Shown: piece after piece, positions 19,031 to 30,919 of the stretch
How the letters are laid out: each line of letters starts with the position of its first letter
Numbering within the stretch: position 1 is the first letter of the stretch
Source: Hydrogenophilales bacterium 16-64-46
Lineage (GTDB): Bacteria; Pseudomonadota; Gammaproteobacteria; Burkholderiales; Thiobacillaceae
NCBI GenBank assembly: GCA_002281775.1
Contig: NCGY01000005.1
Span: 1-64,000, forward strand
Reading direction: 5' to 3'
DNA length: 64,000 bases
Notes under the pieces: model-generated
Told to the model about the DNA's origin: nothing
Seen by the model: the letters and a program-made list of their open reading frames with translations, nothing else
The model's database searches: none
Made by a program: the position numbers and the translations under genes

Positions 19031-19199
19031 GTCAGCTCCGGGTGGGCAATGGCAATCGAGGCATACGCTAGCACGCCCTGGCGGCAGATGTGAGGTCGCG
19101 CCGCCGAGCGGCAGGGGGGCATCCGGTTTGCCGCGGCAGGACGCGCGCAGGCGGGCGAGCAGGTACAATGGCCCGCTTTCTTCCGTATCCTGATTCCGG

Positions 19200-19988
19200 A
19201 TGTCGACACTTGCAGTCATCCTCGTTGCCACGGCCGCAGGCAGCGCGCTCAGTCTGGCCCTGGCTGCGGTGCTGGCGCTGTCGGCGCGCCCGAGCTGGGT
19301 GCCGGTGCTGGTCAGTTATGCCATCGGCGCGCTGCTCGGGGCCTCGTTGCTGGAAGTACTGCCCGAGGCGGTGAAAATGGGCGGCGACATCGAGGTGGTC
19401 GGTCAGGCTCTGCTCGGCGGTATCCTGCTTTTCTTCCTGCTGGAAAAACTGGTGCTCTGGCGGCACTGCCACGAGGAAGTCTGCGAGGCGCATGGGGGCC
19501 ACAGCCACACGCATGGCCACGGCCACGACCACGGCCGTTCGGGCCTGATGATCACGGTGGGCGACACCTTCCACAATTTTGTCGACGGCATCATCATCGC
19601 TGGCGCGTTCCTGGTTGATTTCCGTCTCGGCGTGGTCACCGCGCTGGCGATCATCGCGCATGAAATTCCCCAGGAAATCGGCGACTTCCTCATCCTGCTG
19701 CATTCCGGCTATACGCGCACGCAGGCCCTGCTGCTCAATTTCGCGACCGGGGTGGCAACGCTCGCGGGGGCTCTGGTGGGCTATTTTGCGCTGTCGTCGA
19801 TGCAGGACTGGCTGCCCGCGCTGCTGGGGCTGGCCGGCGCGAGCATGTTGTACGTGGCGCTGTCCGACCTGATCCCGGGGCTGCACAAACGGGCGAACAT
19901 CGGGGCCACGGTGCAGCAGATGGTGTTAATCGGATTGGGGGTCGGCACGGTCGCCCTGGTCGGCCACTTCATCGGCCATGACCACTGA
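19200..19988 (+). CDS. ZIP family metal transporter
   Basis: A 262-residue membrane protein with eight predicted helices. A histidine-rich cytosolic loop (HGGHSHTHGHGHDHG, near residue 100) precedes the two metal-binding helices, TM4 with HNFVDGIIIAG and TM5 with AHEIPQEIGDF. ZIP proteins import zinc or similar divalent ions. It is a single gene, divergent from the MoxR operon. Its last 60 bases overlap a small gene on the other strand. Confidence 0.92.
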   Translation: MSTLAVILVATAAGSALSLALAAVLALSARPSWVPVLVSYAIGALLGASLLEVLPEAVKMGGDIEVVGQALLGGILLFFLLEKLVLWRHCHEEVCEAHGGHSHTHGHGHDHGRSGLMITVGDTFHNFVDGIIIAGAFLVDFRLGVVTALAIIAHEIPQEIGDFLILLHSGYTRTQALLLNFATGVATLAGALVGYFALSSMQDWLPALLGLAGASMLYVALSDLIPGLHKRANIGATVQQMVLIGLGVGTVALVGHFIGHDH

Positions 19989-20138
19989 GCGGCGCTTTCG
20001 TCCCCCCACCGCGTAGGCGAACAGCATGATCGGCAGCACGCCCAGAAAGATCACGATGGCGAGCGCCTTGGCGAGGCTGCTCGAGGTGAGCGCCATCAGC
20101 AGGATGACGTAAGCCCAGCCGATTGCAATGATGTACAT
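19926..20138 (-). CDS. Small membrane protein, hypothetical
   Basis: A 70-residue protein with two clear hydrophobic helices ([18 protein letters not shown] and [20 protein letters not shown]) followed by a basic GGRKRR stop-transfer. This is a pattern seen in small conserved betaproteobacterial membrane proteins. The C-terminal part overlaps the end of the ZIP gene antisense, so only the hydrophobic first 50 residues look selected. Function is unknown. Confidence 0.6.
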   Translation of the reverse strand: MYIIAIGWAYVILLMALTSSSLAKALAIVIFLGVLPIMLFAYAVGGRKRRSVVMADEVADQGDRADPQSD

Positions 20139-20165
20139 AACGCTTCCACTTCAGAGTCTGACCCC

Positions 20166-21500
20166 ATGGTAACCAAAGCCCGCCCTGTTCGATCCCCTAC
20201 TGTCGGTTTTGTTTCGCTCGGCTGCCCCAAGGCCACGGTGGATTCGGAACGCATCCTCACCCAGCTGCGCGCGGAGGGTTACGGTATCGTCGGCACGTAT
20301 GACGACGCCGACGTGGTGGTGGTGAACACCTGTGGCTTCATCGATGCCGCCGTGCAGGAATCGCTCGAAGCCATCGGCGAGGCGCTGGCCGAAAACGGCA
20401 AGGTCATCGTGACAGGCTGTCTGGGGGCCAAGGGCGACGTGGTGCGCGAGGCGCATCCCAAGGTGCTTGCGGTGTCCGGCCCGCACGCGCTCGACGAGGT
20501 GATGGCGGCCGTGCACACGGCACTGCCCAAGCCGCACGATCCCTTCGAGGACCTGATCCCGCCCGGCGGCGTGAAGCTCACGCCGCGCCACTACGCTTAT
20601 CTGAAAATCTCCGAAGGCTGCAATCATCGCTGCACCTTCTGCATCATCCCGTCGATGCGCGGCGACCTGGTGAGCCGGCCCATCGGCGAGGTGATGCGCG
20701 AGGCCGAAGCGCTGGTGGGGGCCGGGGTGAAGGAACTGCTAGTGGTGTCGCAGGACACCTCGGCCTATGGCGTGGACGTGAAATACCGCCCCGGTTTCTG
20801 GAACGGCCGGCCGCTGAAAACCCGCATGACCGAGCTCGCCGGCGCGCTCGGCAGCCTGGGCGCGTGGGTGCGCCTGCACTACGTCTACCCGTATCCCAGC
20901 GTGGACGACGTGATTCCGCTGATGGCCGACGGCACCATCCTGCCCTACCTGGACATCCCCTTCCAGCACGCCAGCCCGCGTATCCTCAAGGCCATGAAGC
21001 GGCCCGGCGCGGTGGATAAAACTCTCGACCGCATCCAGCAATGGCGCGCCGCCGTGCCCGACCTCACGCTGCGCTCCACCTTCATCGTCGGCTTCCCCGG
21101 CGAGACCGACGCCGAATTCGAGGAGTTGCTCGAATTCCTCAAGGTCGCGCAACTCGACCGCGTCGGCTGCTTCAAGTATTCCCCGGTGGAGGGCGCGGCG
21201 GCCAACGCACTGCCCGATCCGGTGCCGGAAGACCTCAAGGAAGAACGCCTCGAACGCTTCATGGAAACCCAGGCCGAAATCTCGGCTGCCCGGCTCGACG
21301 CCAGGATCGGCCGGGAAATCGAGGTCATCGTCGACGAAGAGGACGAGGTGGGCACACTCGCCCGCAGCCATGCCGACGCGCCGGAAATTGACGGCGTGGT
21401 CTACCTCGAAGGCGTGTTTGGTCTCAAGCCCGGCACCCGTCTGAAGGTGAAGGTTGAAAGCAGCGACGAACATGATCTCTGGGCCGCGCTGCCGGCTTGA
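20166..21500 (+). CDS. rimO: Ribosomal protein S12 methylthiotransferase RimO
   Basis: A 444-residue methylthiotransferase. The UPF0004 domain has [18 protein letters not shown] with its first cluster cysteines (also NTCGF and TGCLGAK). The radical [11 protein letters not shown] lies near residue 152, and a C-terminal TRAM domain includes the [13 protein letters not shown] stretch. RimO adds a methylthio group to an aspartate of S12. The SLGCPKA(T/N)VDSE signature separates RimO from MiaB. A bidirectional terminator follows. Confidence 0.96.
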   Translation: MVTKARPVRSPTVGFVSLGCPKATVDSERILTQLRAEGYGIVGTYDDADVVVVNTCGFIDAAVQESLEAIGEALAENGKVIVTGCLGAKGDVVREAHPKVLAVSGPHALDEVMAAVHTALPKPHDPFEDLIPPGGVKLTPRHYAYLKISEGCNHRCTFCIIPSMRGDLVSRPIGEVMREAEALVGAGVKELLVVSQDTSAYGVDVKYRPGFWNGRPLKTRMTELAGALGSLGAWVRLHYVYPYPSVDDVIPLMADGTILPYLDIPFQHASPRILKAMKRPGAVDKTLDRIQQWRAAVPDLTLRSTFIVGFPGETDAEFEELLEFLKVAQLDRVGCFKYSPVEGAAANALPDPVPEDLKEERLERFMETQAEISAARLDARIGREIEVIVDEEDEVGTLARSHADAPEIDGVVYLEGVFGLKPGTRLKVKVESSDEHDLWAALPA

Positions 21501-21531
21501 GCGCGAATTCCGCGTGCAGGGCGCACCAGCC

Positions 21532-21560
21532 AAAAAAGAAGCCCCGTAACGGGGCTTCCT
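21532..21560. terminator. Bidirectional terminator between rimO and pnp
   Basis: GAAGCCCCG and CGGGGCTTC pair around a short TAA loop (21538-21558) with an A-run on the left, so it can serve as an intrinsic terminator for pnp on the minus strand and a hairpin end for rimO on the plus strand. Confidence 0.85.
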
Positions 21561-21585
21561 GGCACTGCCTGATTATCCGTCCGGT

Positions 21586-23700
<2,115 letters not shown>

Positions 23701-23719
23701 ACGGGTTCCTTTCAAAGCA

Positions 23720-23746
23720 AAAACGCCCCGCGAGTGCGGGGCGTGC
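23720..23746 (-). terminator. Hairpin between rpsO and pnp
   Basis: ACGCCCCGC and GCGGGGCGT form a perfect 9-bp stem with a GAGT loop at 23723-23744. On the minus strand it is followed by TTTTGC, so it may act as a partial terminator or RNase III/E processing site in the rpsO-pnp message, as known for this operon in E. coli. Confidence 0.7.
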
Positions 23747-23821
23747 GAGTCAGGGGGCGAAATGCCCCATCCACTGTGCCGATGCCGAGGGGTGCCGGAA
23801 CATCACAGTGGCGGTTCGGGT

Positions 23822-24091
23822 TTACTTGCGCAGACCGAGGCGGTCGATCAGGGTCTTGTAGCCTTCGAGGTTGGTGCGCTTGAGGTAGTCGAGCAGCTTG
23901 CGGCGGCGGCTCACCATCTTCAGCAGGCCGCGACGCGAGTGGTGATCCTTCATGTTGGCCTTGAAGTGATCGGTCAGGTCGTTGATGCGGGCGGTGAGCA
24001 GGGCAACCTGCACCTCGGGGGAGCCGGTGTCGGCGGCGGCGCGCTGATAGTCGGAAACGATCTGCGCTTTTTGGGCGACGGTAACAGCCAT
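23822..24091 (-). CDS. rpsO: 30S ribosomal protein S15
   Basis: An 89-residue S15 with the full family sequence: [20 protein letters not shown], the 16S-binding [22 protein letters not shown] helix pair and the C-terminal [10 protein letters not shown]15 is an early 16S rRNA binder. It has its own promoter just upstream and is followed by pnp. In many bacteria truB lies directly upstream; here truB is 37 kb away. Confidence 0.97.
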   Translation of the reverse strand: MAVTVAQKAQIVSDYQRAAADTGSPEVQVALLTARINDLTDHFKANMKDHHSRRGLLKMVSRRRKLLDYLKRTNLEGYKTLIDRLGLRK

Positions 24092-24154
24092 GGTGTACTC
24101 CTTGATTAATCGCGTGGCCTGCGGCTGGGCGGGACACGTTCGGAAAAGCCCAGC

Positions 24155-24184
24155 ATTATAAGCGCAGACAACCGCAGTCCACAA
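24155..24184 (-). promoter_or_regulatory. Candidate sigma-70 promoter of rpsO
   Basis: Reading the minus strand, TTGTGG (24184-24179) and a perfect TATAAT (24160-24155) are separated by 18 bases, about 60 bases before the rpsO start. This fits a housekeeping promoter for rpsO-pnp. Confidence 0.65.
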
Positions 24185-24228
24185 GTTCGGGTGCGGCCAC
24201 GGACATGGCCTTGCCTGCTCGGTCGGGG

Positions 24229-25497
24229 TCAGGGCTGGGCCTGCCGTGCCATATTCATCCTTTCGAGCCGCTGGCACAGGGTGCCGATGATCTGGCGCGA
24301 CAGGGGGGCGGATTGTTGCATCAACGCCTCCAGTATTCGGGGCGGCAGTTCGAGTACCGTGATTTCGCTTTCGGCGACGACCGAGGCGGTGCGCTTTTCC
24401 TTCAGCAGATAGGCCATTTCGCCGAAAAGCTGGCCTTCGGCGAGCTCGCCCAGTCGCGACGGGCCGGCATCCGTGCGCTTGGTCGCCATCGCGCGGCCGG
24501 CATACAGGAAATAGGCGGTCTGGCTGTTGTCGCCTTCCTGGATGAGCACGTGGCCGGGCGGATAGACGCGGCCATATTTGTCGAGCAGCCGTCCGGTGTC
24601 GGAAAAGACGAAGCGTTCGAGCTTGCTCGCCCCTTCGCCGCTGCCGGCAAGGAAGAGCTTTTCCAGGGCGGTGAGATCGGCCTTGCCGTAGGCGTATAGC
24701 GCCTGCGCCCAGAGATACAGCAGCAGGAAGGCGAAATACGCGCCGATGAGCACGAACACCACGCCGCCGAGGGCACCGTATAGATTGTGATAGTTTTCCA
24801 GCTTGAAGAAGGCTCCGAACAGGCTGAACAGCAGCACCAGTGACACGGCGGCAAAGAGGGCGAACCAGGCGGCATGGCGGGCCGGCGGGTGGTGTCGCGG
24901 CAGCTGCCAGTAGGCAGCGAAGAGCACGGCCCACAGGATGAAAAATGCGAACAGCGAGTTCAGCACCTGCAGCAGCGTCGCGTTGCCCGTGCCGATGAAA
25001 TCGTTCTGCGCCAGGAAGGCCAGGGTCAATTGCGCCAGCGCGCCCAGCCCCATGAGCAGCAGCAGCAACGGCAGGATGAGCAGCGGCAGGATCCACGAGA
25101 CGACCATATTGCGCTTGTTACGGTCAGGGAACACGATATTGAACGCGCCCTGCACGGCATTGACCAGGCCGCGCGAGGACAGGATCAGCGTGAGCAGGCC
25201 GATGCCCCCTGCGGTCAGCTGGGCGTGACGCGGGATGAAACCGTAGTCGGTGAGACTGTCGAGATGCAATTGCGTATACAGTGCCGCCATCAGGATGCTT
25301 GCCGGAACCGACTGTTCGGCGACCCGCCCCAGGACCTGCAGGGCGTAACTCAGCAGCAGCAGCAGCGGCGTCGCAGACAGCAGAAAATAGAAGGCGGTGG
25401 CCGCTGCATGATTTTGCAGGCCGTTGCGCGTGAAGAGCTGCAACGCGGTGTATGCAATTTGCAGCCATTCGAACTGGCTGCATCGAGAGAGCCGCAT
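24229..25497 (-). CDS. YihY/BrkB-family membrane protein fused to a cNMP-binding domain
   Basis: A 422-residue fusion. Residues about 1-285 are a BrkB/YihY membrane domain ([32 protein letters not shown], then [17 protein letters not shown] and five to six helices). Residues about 310-415 form a Crp-type cyclic-nucleotide-binding fold ([56 protein letters not shown]). The phosphate-binding GEMAYL...RTA segment is intact. YihY proteins are envelope proteins of uncertain role, once mislabelled RNase BN. The fusion suggests nucleotide-gated or allosteric control. The ATG at 25497 is chosen; the upstream extension to 25773 is basic shadow sequence. Confidence 0.85.
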   Translation of the reverse strand: MRLSRCSQFEWLQIAYTALQLFTRNGLQNHAAATAFYFLLSATPLLLLLSYALQVLGRVAEQSVPASILMAALYTQLHLDSLTDYGFIPRHAQLTAGGIGLLTLILSSRGLVNAVQGAFNIVFPDRNKRNMVVSWILPLLILPLLLLLMGLGALAQLTLAFLAQNDFIGTGNATLLQVLNSLFAFFILWAVLFAAYWQLPRHHPPARHAAWFALFAAVSLVLLFSLFGAFFKLENYHNLYGALGGVVFVLIGAYFAFLLLYLWAQALYAYGKADLTALEKLFLAGSGEGASKLERFVFSDTGRLLDKYGRVYPPGHVLIQEGDNSQTAYFLYAGRAMATKRTDAGPSRLGELAEGQLFGEMAYLLKEKRTASVVAESEITVLELPPRILEALMQQSAPLSRQIIGTLCQRLERMNMARQAQP

Positions 25498-25654
25498 GAT
25501 TCCGCCAAAACCTGATTGAACCGGCATCATAACGTGTCGCCGACAGGTCGACGCGTGGCGAGTGGCCGGCTTGCGGGTAGGCGGCACGCGGATAGACGGG
25601 CAAAATCCCCTGGTGCCCGGCCCGACCTCTCCTCGTCTCAACGAACAACCCGAC

Positions 25655-27319
25655 ATGCTGCGACTGACTGAACTCAAACTGCCGCTTGACCACCCGCCCG
25701 ACGCCCTGCGCGCGGCGATCCTCGCGCGCCTGGCGATCCGTGACGATGACCTGCTCGGCGTAAGCATCTTCAAGCGTAGCTACGACGCGCGCAAGAAACA
25801 CGCGCTGCTGATGGTCTATGCCGTCGACGTCGAGGTGCGTGATGAGCCCGCGCTGCTGAAAAAATGCCGCAACGATGCGCAGCTCAAGCCGACGCCGGAC
25901 ATGGCCTACCGCTTCGTCGGCCAGGCACCGGTGTCGCCCGGCGAACGGCCGCTCGTCGTCGGCTTCGGCCCCTGCGGCATCTTCGCCGCGCTGCTGCTGG
26001 CGCAGATGGGCTTCAAACCCATCGTGCTCGAACGCGGCAAAGCGGTGCGCGAGCGGACGAAAGACACCTGGGGCCTGTGGCGCAAACACGTGCTCGACCC
26101 GGAATCCAACGTGCAGTTCGGCGAGGGCGGCGCGGGCACGTTTTCCGACGGCAAGCTCTACAGCCAGATCAAGGACCCGCGCCATCTCGGGCGCAAGGTG
26201 CTGACCGAGTTCGTCAAGGCCGGTGCGCCGGAGGAAATCCTCTATGTCTCCAAGCCGCACATCGGCACCTTCCGCCTGGTGGGCATGGTCGAGGCGATGC
26301 GGCGCGAGATCGAGGCGCTGGGCGGCGAAATTCGCTTTCAGCAACGCGTGACCGACGTGCTGATCGAGGATGACGCGACCGGCAACAGACACATCGCCGG
26401 CGTACAGCTGGCCAGCGGCGAAACCCTGGCGAGCCGCCACGTCGTCCTGGCGCTCGGCCACAGCGCCAGGGATACGTTTGAAATGCTGCACACGCGCGGC
26501 GTGTTCATGGAAGCCAAGCCGTTTTCCATCGGCTTTCGCATCGAGCATCCGCAATCGCTCATTGATAAATCTCGCTTGGGGCCGAACGCGGGCAACCCGC
26601 TGCTCGGCGCGGCCGACTACAAGCTGGTGCACCACGCGAAAAACGGCCGCGCGGTCTACAGCTTCTGCATGTGCCCCGGCGGCACCGTGGTCGCCGCCAC
26701 CTCGGAAGCAGGCCGCGTCGTCACCAACGGCATGAGCCAGTATTCGCGCAACGAACGCAATGCCAACGCCGGCATCGTCGTTGGCATCACGCCCGCCGAT
26801 TTTCCGGAAGCGAGCGTGCTCGGCGGCATCGAACTCCAGCGCCAGCTCGAATCGCGCGCCTTCGAACTCGGCGGCGGCAATTACGACGCCCCGGCGCAGC
26901 GTGTCGGCGACTTCCTCGCCGGGCGCGCGTCCACCCAGCTCGGCAGCGTCGAGCCCTCGTACCAGCCCGGCGTGCGTCTCACCGACCTCGCTGCCGCATT
27001 GCCCGATTACGCCATCGACGCGATCCGCGAAGCACTGCCCGCGTTCGACAAACAGATAAAAGGCTACGCCATGGACGACGCCGTGCTCACCGGCGTCGAG
27101 ACCCGCACCTCGTCGCCGCTGCGCATCACCCGGGGTGACGATTTCCAGAGCCTCAACGTGAAAGGCCTGTACCCGGCAGGCGAGGGCGCGGGCTACGCCG
27201 GCGGCATTCTTTCCGCCGGCGTCGACGGCATCAAGGTCGCGGAGGCGGTGGCGCGGGATGTGCTCGGGCTCGAGGCAGGCGAATCACCGCGCGAGCCAGG
27301 CTTCAACCTCATCTATTGA
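25655..27319 (+). CDS. COG2509-type FAD-dependent dehydrogenase
   Basis: A 554-residue flavoprotein of the uncharacterised COG2509 group. An N-terminal domain (residues 1-90) with FKRSYDARKKHALLMVYAVDVEV precedes the FAD site VVGFGPCGIFAALLLAQMG near residue 105 and the QFGEGGAGTFSDGKL motif. The C-terminal ligand of FAD is in LYPAGEGAGYAGGILSAGVDG. Relatives are often called NAD(P)/FAD-dependent oxidoreductases; the reaction is unknown. It is divergent from the BrkB fusion and convergent with the giant flavoprotein, leaving only about 30 bases between. Confidence 0.85.
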   Translation: MLRLTELKLPLDHPPDALRAAILARLAIRDDDLLGVSIFKRSYDARKKHALLMVYAVDVEVRDEPALLKKCRNDAQLKPTPDMAYRFVGQAPVSPGERPLVVGFGPCGIFAALLLAQMGFKPIVLERGKAVRERTKDTWGLWRKHVLDPESNVQFGEGGAGTFSDGKLYSQIKDPRHLGRKVLTEFVKAGAPEEILYVSKPHIGTFRLVGMVEAMRREIEALGGEIRFQQRVTDVLIEDDATGNRHIAGVQLASGETLASRHVVLALGHSARDTFEMLHTRGVFMEAKPFSIGFRIEHPQSLIDKSRLGPNAGNPLLGAADYKLVHHAKNGRAVYSFCMCPGGTVVAATSEAGRVVTNGMSQYSRNERNANAGIVVGITPADFPEASVLGGIELQRQLESRAFELGGGNYDAPAQRVGDFLAGRASTQLGSVEPSYQPGVRLTDLAAALPDYAIDAIREALPAFDKQIKGYAMDDAVLTGVETRTSSPLRITRGDDFQSLNVKGLYPAGEGAGYAGGILSAGVDGIKVAEAVARDVLGLEAGESPREPGFNLIY

Positions 27320-27352
27320 ATCTGTATCAAGTCCGGCTGTGCAGCGTGCGCT

Positions 27353-30300
27353 TCACTGCGTGACCTCGATGGGCAACGGCGACGAATCGGTTCGTGGCCA
27401 GTGCTGCGTCAGCCACGCGCTCGCGAGTTTTTCCTGCACGCTGTTCTGGCGCTGACGCGCGTGCAGATGGTCGCAGTCGAGCGCGGCGAGCGGCTGGTGC
27501 TGATCAAAGCACGAGAACACGAAGCGGCTCTTGCCGTCGGCGTCCTGATGGCGGCACAGGCATTGCGCGCAGACTTCTTTCATCATGCACTGCATCGGGC
27601 TGTTGACTGCGGCGATGGCGTTGAAGCCGGGTTTCAGTAAAGCCGCGAGCGGGCCGTTCAGCGCGTCGCGGTACGCCGCCATCGCCGCCGGGCGGTCGGA
27701 CAGGATGAACTGGTCGGTGCCGCGCACCCAGTCGGTGAACGGCGCGTCGAGTTCATGACATGCGGCGAGGAAGTCATCCAGCCCGTGCACCAGACACGCG
27801 TCCTGCTTGCGCCGCAGCGTGAGCGCCGGCCCTTCATCGAGCACCCAGATCGCCTGATCGGTCAGCACCTCGATGGCGCTCTGCACGGCGCGGGCTTTAT
27901 CCGGGTTGGCAAAGTGGCCGATGAAAACGACGCGGTTGCCCGCCGCGCGCCAGTGTGCCGCGCCGTCGACCGTGCTAGTCACCGCCGAATGCCCGCCGGC
28001 GACGGTGATCCAGGCGTTGTCGGGCTGCGGCAGCGCGCCGCCGGTCGGGCCCATCAGCACCACGTTCTCGCCGGGTTGCAGCGCGGCGGCGATGCGGCTC
28101 GACACGCCGACGGCGTTGACCAGCAGTTCGACTTCGCCGCGCGCGCGGTCGACGTGCACGCCGTCGATGGCCATGCCTTCCATCGCCAACCGGTGGCCCT
28201 GGATGACGGGCGCGTTGCATTCGAGGTTCTGCAGCCGGTAGATCTGGCCGGGCTGCCAGTGGCGGGCCGCCTGCGGCGCGCGCAGGGTGAGCTTGACCAG
28301 ATGCGCGGCGAGCGGCTCCACGGCGACGACGCGCGGGCGCAGGGCGTCGTCGAGCCGCGCGGCGAAGGCGGCGAAATCGTCCGGCACGGCGTCGACGCGG
28401 GCGAGCACGGCGGCGATGTCGCGCGCGGCGTGCTGCGCCGACGCCATCGCCCGCACCACGCTGCCGTGGTACCAGGGATGGTTGTCGCCGATGACCGAGA
28501 CATACAGCCTGCCGGGCCGCGCCGAGGTGAAGAAGCCCGCGCGTTCGCGCTTGAAGTCGCCATTCGGTGCTGCGCGTTCGAGCGTGCCGTCGTCGCGCAC
28601 GCGGTGGGTGGCAAAGTATTTGCCGTCGAGTTCGATGCTGCCGGGGTGCTCGCGCGCGTAGACCGTGTTCGGGCTGCCGCCGGCGGCGACCAGCACGCAG
28701 CGCGCGGGCAGCTCGAAGCTTGCGCCGTCCTTGACGCAGCGCAACCCGGCGACGTGGCCGTCGGCGTCGAGCACGGCTTCGCTCGGCTCGACGCCTTCGA
28801 GGTAGAAAATCCCTTCGGCAAGCGCCTGGGTGATTTCTTCGTGGTTGCGCAGGTAGGCCGGCGAGTCGGCCATGCGCCGGCGGTACGCCAGCGTGACGCC
28901 CCCCCAGTTGCGGATCAGGCCCGCGAGATCGGGTGCGCGGCCCTCAAGCGCGGCGCGTTCGCGTTCGTCGCGCAGCGTGCGGCCATGGGCCAGCAGTTCG
29001 GCGAGGGTGGCCGCGTCGAGGGTGTCGAGGCCGAGGTCGTCGAGGCCGAGTTCGTTAAGACCGGGCGCGGGCACGACATCGCCTGCGGCCTCACCGCCCA
29101 GCGTTTCCCAGCGTGCGAGGAGTTTTTCGATCTGGCGCAGGTAATAGGCCTGGAGTTCGGTCGCGGCGTCGATGGCGGTCAGGCCGCCGCCGACGACGAC
29201 CGCTGGTAGCCGCACTTGCAGGCTGGCGAGGCTGTCGCGCCGCGCAGCGCCAGTGAGTTGCAGCGCCATCAGGAAATCGCTCGCCTGACGCATGCCGCGC
29301 GCCAGGGTGTTGGCGATGGGCAGCACCGTCGGGCGGCCCGCGCCGGTGGCAAGAGTGAGGTGGTGAAAGCCCAGCCGCGGCGCGTCGTCCAGCCGCAGCG
29401 TACCGCCGAGGCGGATACCGCCGTAGGCGCGGAAGGTCGACTGACGTTCGAGCACGAGCCGCACGAGGCTCAGGAAGTTCTTGTCCCAGCGCACCGTAAT
29501 GCCGTATTCGGCGACGCCGCCGAAGCCCATCGAGGGGCGCGTGTCGAGCGATTGCCACAGGGTTTCGACGCGTTCGACCGGGCGCGTCGGACGGCCGTCG
29601 GCGTCGCACCCGACGGCGGGCAGCGGTTCGAGCTTGAGGCCGTCGACCAATACCACGGCGTGGCCGCTGTGCAGCAGGTGCTGCGCGAGGTTGAGACCCG
29701 CCGGGCCGGCTCCGGCGCACAGCACCTTGCGGCCGTTGTATGGCGCGCGGCACGGCTGCGTACGGTCGAGCGGATTCCATTGCGTGAGCAGCCAGTACAG
29801 CTCGACGCCCCAGCGCCAGGCGAGCACGTCGGTGAGGATGCGGGTCTCGATCTCCGGCACATTGACCGGCTCCTGCTTCTGGTAGACGCAGCTTTTCATG
29901 CAGTCGTTGCAGATGCGGTGGCCGGTGAGCGGGGCGAGCGGGTTGTCGCGCACGACCATCGCCAGCGCCGCCAGCGACCATGCGCTGCGCTTCAATTGAT
30001 GCGCCTCCGAGATGCGCTCGCCGAGCGGGCAGCCGATCAGCGGCACCTCCAGTGGGTTACGCCGGAAGCCGCTGTTGTCTTTCGCGATGAAGCCTTTGGA
30101 GCAGCTGTCGCCGCCGTGTTCGTGGCAATCGACGCAATCGTGCACTTGGTCGAGCGCATGGCGCAGGCCGGGGCGCGGGTCGGTCAGCGCGAAGCCGTCG
30201 CGAACGCGGCGGGTCGGGCCTTCGACGCGGCCGTGGGCATCGTCGGCGACGGGCACGATGGGGACCAGCGCGGTGAAGTCCATGGTCGCGGGGAAAGTCA

Positions 30301-30829
30301 GGCTGACCCAGCCGGCGGTCGCGGCGCGGCCGGCGTCGGTGTGGCGCGCGCTGGCGAGCCAGATGTCCAGTTGCGCGAGGGTGGCGGCGTCCTGCGCGGC
30401 GTCGGCGGCCTGCCAGCGTTCGGCCAGAGCCGTTTCGCGGTCGGCGGCAGCGTCGAGGCCGAGGGCGGCTTCGACGGCGGCGATGTCGCCCGCCTGCTCG
30501 GTTTTGCATTTGCGCAGGCGCGGCTTGACGAAGCGACGCTTGAACGCCTGCACCGTCGCTTCGCGTGCGTGCGCGGCGCGCAGCGCGGCGCGGTCGGCCT
30601 CGACGCCGAAGCCGGCGACGAGAAAGTCCTCGAGCGCGCGGGCGAGATCGATCAACAGCGCCGATTCGTCGGTCGGCACAAGCGCCGTGCCTGCGCGCCA
30701 GTCGGCCTGCCGCGCGGCGAGTGCGGGGGAAAGGCTGGCGACGAAGAGCGCATCGAGCGCAGGCAGGCGTTCGGGGCGGGCGATGTCGGCGTGTTCGAAG
30801 CCGGCGAAGTTGAGTGCGAGCGAGTTCAT
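27353..30829 (-). CDS. Giant GltD-PyrK-like FAD/Fe-S oxidoreductase fusion
   Basis: A 1158-residue protein in at least three parts. Residues 1-220 match nothing I recognise. Residues about 230-330 hold a cysteine set (CVDC at 232-235, C243, C267, CNDC at 307-310, C314) like the Fe-S entry of glutamate synthase small subunits. Residues about 368-830 form a split two-dinucleotide-domain flavoprotein (CAGAGPAGLNLAQ; later VVVGGGLTAIDAATE). Residues about 850-1158 resemble a PyrK/ferredoxin reductase unit (LVKLTLRAP, WQPGQIYRL, VVLMGPTGGALP) ending in a cysteine cluster CMMKEVC..C.C....C like the PyrK [2Fe-2S] site. It probably moves electrons from NAD(P)H to the ferredoxins of the island. The ATG at 30829 has a GGAAG site; a GntR-type palindrome lies just upstream. 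Confidence 0.8.
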   Translation of the reverse strand: MNSLALNFAGFEHADIARPERLPALDALFVASLSPALAARQADWRAGTALVPTDESALLIDLARALEDFLVAGFGVEADRAALRAAHAREATVQAFKRRFVKPRLRKCKTEQAGDIAAVEAALGLDAAADRETALAERWQAADAAQDAATLAQLDIWLASARHTDAGRAATAGWVSLTFPATMDFTALVPIVPVADDAHGRVEGPTRRVRDGFALTDPRPGLRHALDQVHDCVDCHEHGGDSCSKGFIAKDNSGFRRNPLEVPLIGCPLGERISEAHQLKRSAWSLAALAMVVRDNPLAPLTGHRICNDCMKSCVYQKQEPVNVPEIETRILTDVLAWRWGVELYWLLTQWNPLDRTQPCRAPYNGRKVLCAGAGPAGLNLAQHLLHSGHAVVLVDGLKLEPLPAVGCDADGRPTRPVERVETLWQSLDTRPSMGFGGVAEYGITVRWDKNFLSLVRLVLERQSTFRAYGGIRLGGTLRLDDAPRLGFHHLTLATGAGRPTVLPIANTLARGMRQASDFLMALQLTGAARRDSLASLQVRLPAVVVGGGLTAIDAATELQAYYLRQIEKLLARWETLGGEAAGDVVPAPGLNELGLDDLGLDTLDAATLAELLAHGRTLRDERERAALEGRAPDLAGLIRNWGGVTLAYRRRMADSPAYLRNHEEITQALAEGIFYLEGVEPSEAVLDADGHVAGLRCVKDGASFELPARCVLVAAGGSPNTVYAREHPGSIELDGKYFATHRVRDDGTLERAAPNGDFKRERAGFFTSARPGRLYVSVIGDNHPWYHGSVVRAMASAQHAARDIAAVLARVDAVPDDFAAFAARLDDALRPRVVAVEPLAAHLVKLTLRAPQAARHWQPGQIYRLQNLECNAPVIQGHRLAMEGMAIDGVHVDRARGEVELLVNAVGVSSRIAAALQPGENVVLMGPTGGALPQPDNAWITVAGGHSAVTSTVDGAAHWRAAGNRVVFIGHFANPDKARAVQSAIEVLTDQAIWVLDEGPALTLRRKQDACLVHGLDDFLAACHELDAPFTDWVRGTDQFILSDRPAAMAAYRDALNGPLAALLKPGFNAIAAVNSPMQCMMKEVCAQCLCRHQDADGKSRFVFSCFDQHQPLAALDCDHLHARQRQNSVQEKLASAWLTQHWPRTDSSPLPIEVTQ

Positions 30830-30847
30830 GGTGCTTCCTTCAACGTA

Positions 30848-30863
30848 ACTTGTCATAACAAGT
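30848..30863. promoter_or_regulatory. Palindromic operator upstream of giant flavoprotein (GntR site candidate)
   Basis: ACTTGTCATAACAAGT is a near-perfect palindrome (6-bp arms ACTTGT/ACAAGT around CATA) 19 bases before the flavoprotein start. A 14-of-16 match lies just upstream of the gntR gene at 42494-42509. It is therefore the likely operator of that regulator. Confidence 0.75.
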
Positions 30864-30867
30864 AGGC

Positions 30868-30898
30868 CGAAAAAGAAACCGGCGTGCGCCGGCTTCGG
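30868..30898 (-). terminator. Intrinsic terminator after the first ABC ATPase gene
   Basis: On the minus strand CCGGCGCACGCCGG forms a strong hairpin followed by TTTCTTTTT. It closes the transporter operon and separates it from the flavoprotein gene, which then has its own operator. Confidence 0.8.
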
Positions 30899-30919
30899 CC
30901 CGGGTTGGGGTTCTGGGGC

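Noticed and set aside
23701..23715. ATG at 23715 as pnp start
   Set aside because: The ATGAAAGG overlaps the ribosome site that serves the GTG at 23700, and PNPase proteins begin close to the IKKTFTYG stretch.
29216..30865. Long plus-strand ORF opposite the giant flavoprotein
   Set aside because: It has no domain or ribosome site; the minus-strand frame carries clear FAD and Fe-S motifs.
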